DNA of 64,000 nt from Pezizomycotina sp. ARF18 (lineage: Eukaryota > Ascomycota), in assembly GCA_002224055.1 (NCBI GenBank), contig AZLU01000031.1, positions 186,001-250,000 of the forward strand, in the 5' to 3' direction. Position 1 is the first letter of the stretch. Each line of letters starts with the position of its first letter. This document shows positions 33,007 to 43,466 of the stretch, piece after piece. A program made the translations under genes and the position numbers. The notes below the pieces were generated by a model, which ran no database searches, had not been told where the DNA came from, and saw only the letters and a list, made by a program, of their open reading frames with translations.

Positions 33007-35695
33007 AATTGACAGAGTAAACTGCAGGAACAGAAATGCTACGTATACATTTGCTGCATCGTTAGGCATTCCATACATGAGTGGGGTGCAGGTAGCTACA
33101 TAGCTATGGGAAAGTTGCTTTTGCTTGCTTCGTCTAAAAACGGCTCTTCGTGTATGGACAGACTGAGGGAGAAACAGGCGGGCGCGGTTCTTTCCGAGAC
33201 ATCTTCCGACAAATCAATTTTCCGCTTTCCGAGTGTTTTTCGCAAGGGATTGCCTGATCGAGGCATTCCAGCGCTCGAACAGAACCAGGATATGGCCGTG
33301 CAGTTTTCTCGATAGAAACTAGGTAATTTATGAGATACACGAGAATGAACCGTAACCAGGTTTTCGTATTTTTCCTCTTGCAAATTTTCCTTCGCGCGTG
33401 CTCCGCCAACCACCGTTTCGGGTTGTTTCGACATCCTCTGTCGAGAGAACGTCACAGCTCTCTAAACGGAACTTCGTCAAAGAGGACGGCGAATGTCAGG
33501 AAGCCATATCCTTGAGTATTAGGAGCCTCTTCAGTACTCGGGAGACGGATTAGAGCGATCCTCATTTAGGTAAAGCCATCCGTCTGAAACATATATGTCG
33601 ATCTCTGATATAGGTTACGTTTGTTTCAACCTAATACTAACTTCTTTCGAAGCGATATAGGCACCTTCTATCTACTGGTCAACGGCCCGCTGATAAAATT
33701 TGATAAGGAAGCCCTATCGTTACCCTCAAAAGTCGTACCTGAAAAGGACTCCGTGTCGGTGAACCTCGGCATGCGGGCGATTAGAGGTGAGTTCACGATT
33801 TGGTCTAAACGAGTAATTCGTTCAGATTCATTGCCGTTCTAGGTCAAAAAGGGCCTCTTGGGACGGTAGGAGTACAACTGTCAAGGCTAAAACAGCCTCA
33901 GTGACCACTCACGGACGAAACGCTACTGTCTTTCTTCGACATCTACAGTTCATCTAGACGTAGAGGTACCTCGTGCCAATAGTGGCATGCTTCAGATGTT
34001 CAAAGAAGGTTCCTTGCAGTAGCTCTGCATCACCTATACGTCTTTTAACCAGAGACTGGCCCCCCAAACGGCATGCCATTTACTTTCCTGCATCCTGCAT
34101 GTGGGAGAATACATCTGCATTATCTTCTGTCCACTCAGAGACATATATCCTGAAAATATAACCTTTTCTCCCGTCGGGAGACTATTAAAATGCAGAGTGC
34201 CTTCAGCGTTTACGACAGCAAAAAGCCAATCGCTACCGTTGTACTGGAGCGACTGCGGAGTCATTAAGGTGGAACGTATGTCCGAACTTCGAGCTTTTGT
34301 GGCGTATGAGGTAGGCAAGCGTGGCGATCCAGAGGATCTGGAGATTAGGAGGATCATTATAACGTTCATGCACGGACGGGAAGTTCTTTCTTATCTCTTT
34401 GGCTCCAAACTCCGTGCCATGGATATCCAACGTTCTTTCTCGATAACCTTGCTGTCACAAACGGCAAGCTTTGCAGGTCTAATATCATTCCATTTCATCA
34501 TCCAATTTCGTTTCACGCCGTCCCTAGCTTTTATTCAAAGCGTAGAACAGAGAAAACCTCTAGAGCCCAGGCAGCAACGGCACGAAGCACGAGCCACACT
34601 AGTAGCCACGCTGTTGCCCTTCTCCACCTTCCAACTGAATCCTCAGACCCCCTTCAAACCGGCGTCGTCCAGGAGCTTCTCGTCCTCCGCGTTCAGACGC
34701 CACCCAGTGCCTCCACGCAGTCCCTTACCTGCTCTACGCTCTTAACGCTCGGCAGAGGGATGGCGCCTTTGCACATGACCAGTTCAGGCCCACAGCGGCT
34801 GGAGTCTTCCCGACTTTTTCCCCCACCGTAAACAGAAGGTCGAGAAGTTTCGATAGCATCTCGTGGTCTTTCAACGGTAGAACTTGAAGCGTATACCCTA
34901 CGGTGACGGTGGGGGGTTCGAGGAGGTATATTTCCCGTGAGTATACCGCACGCGAAGCGGAGATGAGGCTAGGGTAGTGACCTATGAGGGTGTGTTAGTT
35001 GGTAATTTTCCAGATTTTTTCCTTATTTATTTATTTATTTATTTTTTTTTTTTCTAGATAGTTTTGCGGGATTTTTTTTAGTCACCTTCGCTATTCGGGA
35101 CCGTTCTATGGACCCGCTGCGCCAGGCCCGCTGGTCTAGAAGTGAGAACTCCACCTGGTTGGTGGCGTAGGCACTCTGAAGCTGGTCTCTCATGGCTTAG
35201 ACGGTATGTAATGAGTAATCAGCAGAGTACATCTGTAGTTTTTTAATATCCCGTCCCGTTGGAATATTGACATGAAAGAAATCGAAATCTATTTTTTGCT
35301 TTCATCCCCTTCGTTACCCGTCTGCCATGACCATGCTCCTTTCCTCAGGTTTCTTCACGACTCCACTCTGATCTAGAGGTGCTCCTCCTGGATGTTACAA
35401 TATCCAGTGTGCTAATTTTATCACGACGCTCAGGGGGAGACTTGCGCTCACGAACTCGACTTCTTCTCCATCTAAACCTACAGTACCGAATGCTCTAGTT
35501 CTCTCCCTCGAAGACTACGGCCTAATTCATCTCTCGAATAATGTACTCCAGCTCTTCCTCCCTCTCCTTCATGTCGTCTCGCCACCATATCTATGGAAGA
35601 GAAAGTCGTGTATCCATGGTTTCTTTGTTGGACGCTCAACTTGCAGTATGTCCACGACCTCGTTCAAGTACACTACGCGGTCTAGCGTCCCGTTA
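33007..35695. other. Long unassigned interval
   Basis: Several frames look partly protein-like but none is convincing. 33621-33842 plus has LVNGPLIKFDKEALSLPSKV. 34101-34745 plus (214 codons) includes MSELRAFVAYEVGKRGDPED and overlaps a 111-codon minus frame. A Ser/Thr/Pro-rich reading crosses 34560-34820 in another frame. A T-rich TTTA array lies near 35025-35055. These may be remnants of one or two decayed genes; I make no functional call. Confidence 0.35.
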
Positions 35696-36004
35696 TTACC
35701 GCCGAAGAGATAACTCATGTCCGAAGCCGCCGCGTCTACCGTTGTTTACGATACAAGCCGGCGGTGAGATCTTCGTTGAATACACAAGACGGTCGCGAGG
35801 GGGTACGTTGAAGGTTTCTGTTGCTTTGTCTTGTTTATCCCATTTCTTCCACTTTTTCGACTCTTTATCTTCTTCGTCCGGTGAGGATGTCTCTGATGTT
35901 GATGATAGAGAGTCATCTTCATCCTCGGAAGTTTTCTGCGTCGCGAGTTGCAGCGCTCGACCTAACCGTCTTTCAGATTCTACCGTGGGGTTCTCCAGTC
36001 GCAA
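35696..36004 (-). CDS. Acidic Ser/Lys-rich C-terminal fragment next to the Copia insertion
   Basis: The minus-strand frame (102 codons) reads RLGRALQLATQKTSEDEDDS, a Ser/Glu/Asp/Lys stretch, then FNVPPRDRLVYSTKI, ending GFGHELSLRR and a stop at 35696-35698. It looks like a disordered tail, and the plus-strand frame over the same bases is a Ser-rich shadow. It lies about 100 bp from the left end of the Copia element, and a minus-strand frame also abuts the right end (40959-41201). The two may be parts of one host gene split by the insertion, which is unproven. No family recognised. Confidence 0.35.
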   Translation of the reverse strand: MRLENPTVESERRLGRALQLATQKTSEDEDDSLSSTSETSSPDEEDKESKKWKKWDKQDKATETFNVPPRDRLVYSTKISPPACIVNNGRRGGFGHELSLRR

Positions 36005-36104
36005 TCCGTACGCCCGTCGAGGAAGACTAGTGCATTTGTTCTTCTATTTCTGAGAGTATTCTAGCGATGCTGCGCGATGAAGCTACGCGATGAAAGAGAC
36101 TCCC

Positions 36105-36417
36105 TGCTAGCTATTGGGCATGCCAAAGAGCATGACAAGTCTATAGGCATCGAGATGATGCTTGTATAGCTGAGGAACAAGGAACTTCAGCTAGAGATAT
36201 CAAGATCTCAGCTAGAGATATTAAAGAGATTACGACGATAAGGCTCTGCGAGCCGTCGAGGTAGACTATATATATTATATTAAGATTATAGTATCATTAG
36301 TTTATTATATATAGCATCATATATTCCCTTAGTTAGTCTAGTTAGTTTAGTAGTTAAATCTATAAGTTCGATCCTATCCTACATTATTAGATATTATACT
36401 ATATATCTACGCTAGTA
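36105..36417 (+). repeat. Left LTR of the Copia element
   Basis: 313 bp, starting TGCTAGC. The outer half keeps ordinary CpA/TpG content, while the inner part is AT-shifted like the element interior. Confidence 0.9.
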
Positions 36418-39400
36418 GGTTATAAGCCCGGTTAATAATATATCTTAATAAACGTATAGACTTACTTCTTAATCTCCCCTAAACGATATATCTTACAATA
36501 TCTCTCTTACTAAAGTTTAACGAGATAAAGTTAAAGGCTAATCTTATAAATTATCTCGATTAGAGTATATATATAATTACGTTCCTTAAGTATAATAAAG
36601 TCTAGGATATTACTAGTAAACCGCTTAAGGCTACGGTAGCCGACGTAGAGCTAAGTACTAAAGATTAAGATAATAACTTAAAGGCGTATACTATTATTAA
36701 AGCTTACTATAAGGTAGAGACTCGACGTACTTATCTACGATCTACTAATAGTAGCGTAAATAAGGTATAGATACTTAAATTTAATATATATCGCTATTAT
36801 CGCTATTAGTAAGCCTTATATTAGGAAATAACTAAGGTAGATTTAACTTAAGAATAAAGTCGATATTTAAAAATTTATATAGAAGTATTAAGATCTTATT
36901 AAAACGTATAATAAGATATTAGGCTCGATCTTAATAGAGAAGACTAAGGCGAAGACGGCGGAGAAAATAGAACTAGGTATAGGCTTAAAGATAATATAAT
37001 TTAAGTAGAGGCTATTAATCTATCTATAGTATCTTAATAGTAACTAAGAAACGTTTATTAAATTTTAGTAGATAATAGATTTAATAGTAAGGAACTGATC
37101 TTAATATACTCGAGAAGACGTTACTCGTCGAAGAGGTAAAGCGTAGAATATAATATACCGGAGACGTTAGCTCTAGGATAATAAGGCGCTATTTAGAAGG
37201 AATAGCTAAGGTAAAACCTAAAGGAACGATAGAAGGCTTATAAGTTTAAGGGTAAATACTACTACTATGATAAGGTTAGATATAAGAGGGCTAACTATAG
37301 GAAGCGTATAAAAAATAGAAGGATAGCGTAATAACGGGGTATAGGCTTTATAGTATAAACTTTAGTATAAGATACTAGCTCTAGAGATAATCTAATAGTT
37401 TCTCGACTTAGGCGTATCTTCTTATATAACGATAATAAGAGTATTTTTAACTATAACCCCTCTTAAAGCTATAGAATATTATAATTAATAGAAAAGTACT
37501 ATAGGCTATCGTACTAGCTTAATATTTATAAGGCTTAGTAGGGAGTATAGCGGTAGTCTTATTAAACTTAAAATATACTATACGCTCTAAAGATAAAGTA
37601 TAGCCTATTCTCGATCTCTTATATAAGGTAAGATATATAATAATAATCTAATAAGATAGATATACGATAACTAGACTAAGGCTAAAGATTAAAGCTATTA
37701 TAAAATTAAAATAGAAGATCTTAGATAAGATCGTAATATTTATAAAAAAGAGTTTAGCTCTCGCTACTATATAAGAAGTATATAATAGCTTAAATATATC
37801 GGTAAAGATTATATTAAGTAAATAATTAAGTATAGAAGTATTAGTATTATTAAAGACGGTAAAGATCTTTAGAGCTATATTAACTATAAGGCCTACGGAC
37901 TTACTAATTAAAGTAATACTAAATTATAAGAAACCTCGTTTAGATAAATATAAGCTAATAGAGATAATCTTTTAGATTTTTATTAATAGGCGTATATAAA
38001 GAGCCTTAGAGATTATATAGAGTTTTACCTTCTTTAAAGAGAATAGTCGAAAGTCTTAAATCTACTTTATAAAATAAAAAGGTAAAGATAATACTTTTAT
38101 ACTTTAATAGTATCTTAAATAGCTAACGTTAATTAAACCTTAAGCTTATTAAGCTATAATACGATAAAGGTAAAGAATATACCTTAATTATAGACGCTAT
38201 AATAAAGTAGAGATTATAGTCGTATCTTAGCTATATATATATCTTTATAAAATAGCGTACCTAAAAGCTTAATTAGATTTTATTAATAAATAAAAATATA
38301 TTAGCTACGTTAGAATTACCGCCGTGCTATAGGTAGAGTAATAAATTATTATAATCTAATCTATAACTATACGCTATTAAGGCCGCTTAAGGTACTAAAA
38401 TAATAAATAGACGATACTATAGGAAATAGGAAGGTAGAACTTCCGATATCTTAAACTTTAGAATATTTAGTAAACTATATTATATATATATTATAAAAAC
38501 TTTAAAAGAAGCTAGATAATACTATTAAGAAGATATATTTATAGGCCTAAAGGCTTATAATATCTACTAAGTCTAAGATCCTACTATCTATAAAGTACTA
38601 ATCTATAGAGATATTAGATTTTCGATTAAATCGACTTTTAAAGTATATAACTTTATAAAGATAATAAAAATTCTTTTAAATACGTTAAAGATCTTAAAAT
38701 AGGTTTAATCTAAAAATAAAATAGTAACGGCGCTAGATTACGATTAAAACTTAACTTTTAATTATTAATTAAATATTTATAAGACGATTATGCTAGAATA
38801 GCCTAAAAATAAGAGTAAAGATCTTAATAACGCTAGTTTATAGCTAAAATCTAAGGATACTTACTCTTATAAAGAAAGTTATGTAAATACTATAAGATAG
38901 ATCTACGATAATTAATTAAAGATAATAAGTATATTTTTAAAATTATTAAAGATAAAATCTAGTAGTTAAACTATAAGATACCCTATAGGCTAAAATACGT
39001 TAATAAAATCTAATAGTTATACGCCTTAGAGAAAAGGCTATAAAGGATTAATAATATATATTAATAAATTAGAGCTATTTACTTATAAAGAGGCATAGCT
39101 CTATAACATAAAGAATAGTATATTAATAGATTAAGAACTATTCTTAATTAAGAATAAGACGTATAGAAACCTATAGATTCTTAAGATCTCTTCTTAGAAG
39201 ATAATATCGTTAATAATAAATAGGTATTTAAGTATAAGCGCGATACTACCGGTTAGATTATAATACTTAAGTTAAGACTAGTCGCTCGAGGCTTTATATA
39301 GAAGTAAAGGATTAATTATAACAAGATATACGTACCGGTAGCTAAAATATTAATAATAAGGCTATTTTTTATATTAGTAGCCTAGCTCGATCTTAAATAT

Positions 39401-40641
39401 AAATAGATAGATATAATAATAGCCTTTTTCGTACCTAAACTAAAGTAAAAAATTATTATTAGGCCTCTAAAAGAAAGCGGAATTAATAGATTAGTTTAGT
39501 TAATAAAAACTCTATATAGCCTTAAATAGTTACCTTTAAGAATAATACGGAGAACTTACCTTAGTTCTTAAATTATTAAAGTTTAAAGTTTATCGGCTTA
39601 ATAATAGCTTATTTATTAATAAAGATTATTAGCTAATAATATTATCTACGTCGATAATCTATTAATAGTTAGATCTAATAAATATAAATTAAGATACTTA
39701 AGCGAGATCTTAGTTTATACTTTAAAATAAAGGATATAAGGCTAGTAGTCTATTTTTTAGGTATATAAATAAAATAGACTAGGTCTAGAGAATAACGGCG
39801 TCTAGTATTATATTAATTCGTATATATATAATTACTCCTTAAGAGATTAGGCTTAAAAATACCTTTAAGATTAATACTCCTATAGAAAGGGGAAGTATTT
39901 TTTAAATAGAGAATTAGGATACTATACTGGTAGTATAGTATTAATAGATAGTAGGAAGTTTAATCTATATTCTATTTACTAGGCTAATCGATACCTTCGC
40001 TATTTTAACGTTAGGGTAATACGTTAGCGAAGTAAACTAAATTTATGAGAAGTAGTAAAAAGAGTATTATATATTAGGGAGATTCCTTAATTATATATTA
40101 CGTACTATGCCCGTGAGATAGAGGATAAGATACTAGATCTATATATTTACGTAAACGCTGATTAGGCTAGATATAGCTTACTTATAGATCTATTATTAGT
40201 TATATAGTAACGTTTAACGAATAGCTATCTTATATTGTTTAAAAAAATAACGTACTATAGCTATTAGTAGTACTAAGGTAGAATATATAGCTATAAGGAA
40301 GGCTTTATAAGAAGCTTTCTAGGTACTTTAGATACTAAAGGATATATAGTAAGCCTTTAAGTTTAAGGCTTTAATAGTATCGGATATATATAGATAATTA
40401 AAGTACTATAGTATTAAAGGATCTTAAATATTATAGTAAAACTAAGTATATCGATGTATAATATTACTTTATAAGAGAACTAGTTTGAGAAGAAACTATC
40501 GAGCCTTGATATATAAGATTAGAGGATAATATCGCGAATATATTTATTAAACTATTTATGAAGATATTTTATAATAGCGCTATGAAGGCTTAGGTATAAA
40601 AAGATAGGATAAAGATTATTAGTATTATTAATAAGGGGAGG

Positions 40642-40953
40642 TGCTAGCTATTAGGTATACTAAAGAGGTATAATAAGTCTATAGTATCGAGATAATACTT
40701 ATATAGCTAAAGAATAAGGAACTTTAGCTAGAGATATTAAGATTTAGCTAGAGATATTAAAGAGATTATAACGATAAGGCTTTATGAGCCCGTCGAGGTA
40801 GACTATATATATTATATTAAGATTATAGTATTATTAGTTTATTATATATAGTATCGTATATTCCCTTAGTTAGTCTAGTTAGTTTAGTAGTTAATCTATA
40901 AGTTCGATCTTATCCTACATTATTAGATATCATACCATATATCTGCGCCAGCA
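40642..40953 (+). repeat. Right LTR of the Copia element
   Basis: 312 bp, starting TGCTAGC and ending GCCAGCA. Here the inner part is AT-shifted and only the last few tens of bases keep their original composition, mirroring the left LTR. Confidence 0.9.
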
Positions 40954-40958
40954 CTCCC

Positions 40959-41201
40959 ATGGTTTATACTGAACCCAAAGGCGGTAGCGATACCTCCCAT
41001 GCGGTAGGTCGATGATAGAGTCATAGTACGGAATGTCGCGCCGCGGATGGAGCGCTTAAAGGGTTTCTCCGCGTGTCGCGCGGGAGATGCGAGGAAGTTA
41101 AAGAATAAGAAGTCTTGTATACGCGTCCTGACATCGTGAAGTACCTCCAGTAACACGCGTAGAGCTGATGCTTTAGGTAAAGGTTCGGGATTTGCTTTCA
41201 C
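40959..41201 (-). CDS. Unassigned frame abutting the Copia right end
   Basis: The ATG at 41201 reads leftward as MKANPEPLPKASALRVLLEV, then KRSIRGATFRTMTLSSTYRM and GIATAFGFSINHG, running into the target duplication. About 80 host codons precede the element. Composition is protein-like but no domain is recognised. It could be the upstream part of a gene whose tail is at 35696-36004; the junction does not show a clear continuous frame. Confidence 0.3.
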
Positions 41202-41821
41202 TTCTACTCGCTAGCACATATCGCAGGCACAGGAGAAGCAGTGCAATTATACAACTTCTCTCGATCGATCACGAAAGACGATGGGGGCATAAGGCTGACG
41301 TTGATAAACGCTGTGTTTACGCCTTCTTGACCCCGTATTCCGATCCGACACGGTTGCGATTTCACGAAAGATAGGAATGAGTCGGTTTGAACTTTTAATC
41401 GTCCCGTATACGCGTTGTGGCTGTGTCTACCTACAGTCGATAGTTTGCGCAGTCGCTCGAGATTCGGACACAGAAGTTTCAGAAAGAGAGATACAAGCAG
41501 ATATGGAGAAAACTGGCGAGAATCCGAATTATATTATTTTCGTAATGGTTACTTCTAAAGAACAGGCAACAATAATGGAAAGAAGGCATAAAAGAAAGAA
41601 TAAGAATACCCCTAGACTCCTTACATGTTTAAAGCAAAAAATTCAAGGACAATCTTGAAAAAGGAAGTATAAAATAATAATTAAATACATCAATAAGCAC
41701 TTCTGAACCTATCGTTGAACCGATACCAACGATAGCCTCCATCAGATGTGATTCACTCGCCAGAGAATGAGAGTTTCGAGTTCCAAAATCCGCAATTATT
41801 AACCATAGAAATCCGGGTTTC
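41202..41821. other. Intergenic
   Basis: A plus-strand frame at 41377-41658 (93 codons) has a Lys/Glu-rich second half but no motif. 3' flank of the MFS gene. Nothing else seen. Confidence 0.45.
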
Positions 41822-43466
41822 CTAAGCCATGCGCTCGATCGTCAAGGCATCATTGATTGTCGGAACAGGTTGGTAAGACGTGTTAACATTAGAATGGTCC
41901 GGAGCGACAGGGAACATTTCTTCCATCGACTGATCATCCATCGCACCCATGTCTATCATCGCGGTCTTGTTGTAAGGGCTGTTCTTACCCATCGGCCTCC
42001 GAAGAAGAACATCGCATAGGGGAACAAGCTGAAGAGCGCGGAGATGGAGCCGAGGATAGTCAGGGCGGTTTTGCCGGTGAGGTTTGTGAACATTTGGAGA
42101 ATGACGAGGGGCAGGAAACCGGCTAGGGCGATGCGGAGACAGGCAGCGGCGGTAAGAGCGGAGAGGGTACCGGCGGCGGGGTAGGCGTAGAAGAGGTAAG
42201 AAATGATTCCGATCTGTGAGAATTTGTTAGAATTGATTCATTGTAGCAGAATTTGATGACAATTGAAGATGGATACTTACGAGGCAGCACATGTTACCCC
42301 AAACATAGAGAACAGTTCCAAAGATTGGGCTGAGAGGGCTAACGTTCGGGTCGGCGGTGTAACCAATCCAGAAAAGCGCGGGGGCAAGGCCGAGAACACC
42401 GATCATAGCCGTGGCCAGCCTCCACTCAAGAGCGGCGGTTCCCCTGCGGTGCCTGGGCAGTAGATGAGCTTGTCGACGAGGTAACCGGTGATGTAAGCGA
42501 GAGTAGCACCAAGGATAGCGGAAGAAAACGCGATGCGACTTTCCAGAGCGGAAGTTGTATACACCGCCAAGGACTGCGGGAACGGTAATAAAGAACTGGA
42601 AGACGACGGCGAAGTTGAGACCGAGGAGCAAGCTAGAGAGGATAACGATGGGTTCGGAGACGAGTTGCTTGAGCGGGTCGATAATGGTGGTCTTAGCCAT
42701 TTCAGAGAGCGTTACGCCGGATTGCGCGGAGGGAGGCGAGCCTCCCTGCCGGCGCGGCGGGCAATTGTACGGGCGATTTCACGAGGGTAAGTTTCAGGCA
42801 TTCCGATACCGACGAGAATAGCTCCGGCAGTGACCATGAGGGTGGTCCACTGGCTCCAATGCATGCCATTCCGGAAACTGCGAATCCGTTAACGAGGGGT
42901 CCGCAGCCCGTGCCGACGTACGCTGCAAGCGAAAGAGCGGAGTAGTACTGTCCAGTTGCTTCCTCGCTCCACACATCGGCGAAAGTACCTTCGATCAAGA
43001 CAAGGCAAGGACCGCCGGCAAATCCGGAAAGGAAGCGAGTGATACACAGCGCTGCGAAGTTCATCGAAAATCCGGAACCGAGGACGAAGATCGCAAACAG
43101 TGAGATGGAAGCGAAGTAGACTGGCGTCCGACCGAACCGCTCGGAAAGATGCGGCGTGTAGATTGGTGCGAAAGCGATTCCGAATAGGAACAGTGAGAAC
43201 GGGACTACGGCGGTTATTGGCGATACATTGTATGCCATCGAGACTGCGACATTGAAGGGATGTATGCGGTAAGGCCGAATGCGACCGAGAAGGCGAAGAG
43301 GAAGCTTGCTAGCGAGGCATGTAGTTTGCGGGTTACTGGCCAGTTTTGGGGCTTCACTGGCAGGTAGTGGATTATGACCGTGCGGACCGGCTGCCGCCGG
43401 CTTCGAGCTCATACTGTGCTTAGGATCCATCGTGGACTCTGTAACGTCGTGCATCGTTGAGGACAT
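41822..43466 (-). CDS. MFS transporter, DHA1 (drug:H+ antiporter) type
   Basis: The ATG at 43466 opens a long hydrophilic N terminus, then TM1 in a shifted frame (LHASLASFLFAFSVAFGLTA). TM2 onward reads VSPITAVVPFSLFLFGIAFA, the MFS motif A region SERFGRTPVYF, RFLSGFAGG and FADVWSEEATGQYYSALSLA, the usual DHA1 central signature. After another frame change come TTLMVTAGAILVGIGMPETY and a charged central loop, then VILSSLLLGLNFAVVFQFF. An intron at 42214-42280 (GTAAGT donor, TTCTAAC branch, CACAG acceptor) precedes IGIISYLFYAYPAAG and ILGSISALFSLFPYAMFFF. The tail ends TINDALTIERMA with a stop at 41822-41824. About 12 helices, family-normal. It would export drugs, polyamines or metabolites by proton antiport; the substrate is unknown. 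About four frame changes, one where GGAAAT is read GGAAT, suggest sequence error rather than loss. Confidence 0.75.

Larger units (their letters stand above)
36100..40958 (+). mobile_element. Full-length Ty1/Copia LTR retrotransposon fossil, RIP-mutated
   Basis: The element lies between two copies of the 5-bp target duplication CTCCC (36100-36104 and 40954-40958). LTRs are 36105-36417 and 40642-40953 (about 312 bp). They start TGCTAGC, and the outermost 3' end is GCCAGCA, its near-perfect inverse. A tRNA primer-site-like GGTTATAAGCCC follows the left LTR at 36418, and a purine tract (AATAAGGGGAGG) precedes the right LTR. Traces of a Copia reverse transcriptase (a PVAK-type motif near 39330 and a YVDD-type motif near 39650) about 1-1.3 kb from the right LTR leave no room for a downstream integrase, fitting Copia and plus orientation. 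The interior is extremely AT-rich and nearly free of CpA/TpG, the hallmark of RIP. It is broken throughout by very many changes and cannot be active. Age cannot be read from LTR divergence, because the LTR differences are mostly RIP. Confidence 0.9.

Noticed and set aside
31518-33245. Near copies of the 14-mer core at 31518-31529 and 33234-33245, with weaker ones near 3084 and 52028
   Set aside because: One or more mismatches and isolated. At this length single near matches are expected by chance in AT-rich DNA, so they are not counted in the cluster.
34101-34745. 214-codon plus-strand frame
   Set aside because: It overlaps a competing minus-strand frame, changes character after about 110 codons and has no domain, signal peptide or intron evidence. 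Left within an unassigned interval.
35541-36053. 170-codon plus-strand Ser-rich frame
   Set aside because: Complement of the acidic minus-strand tail at 35696-36004; repeated Ser runs come from the complement of Glu/Asp codons.
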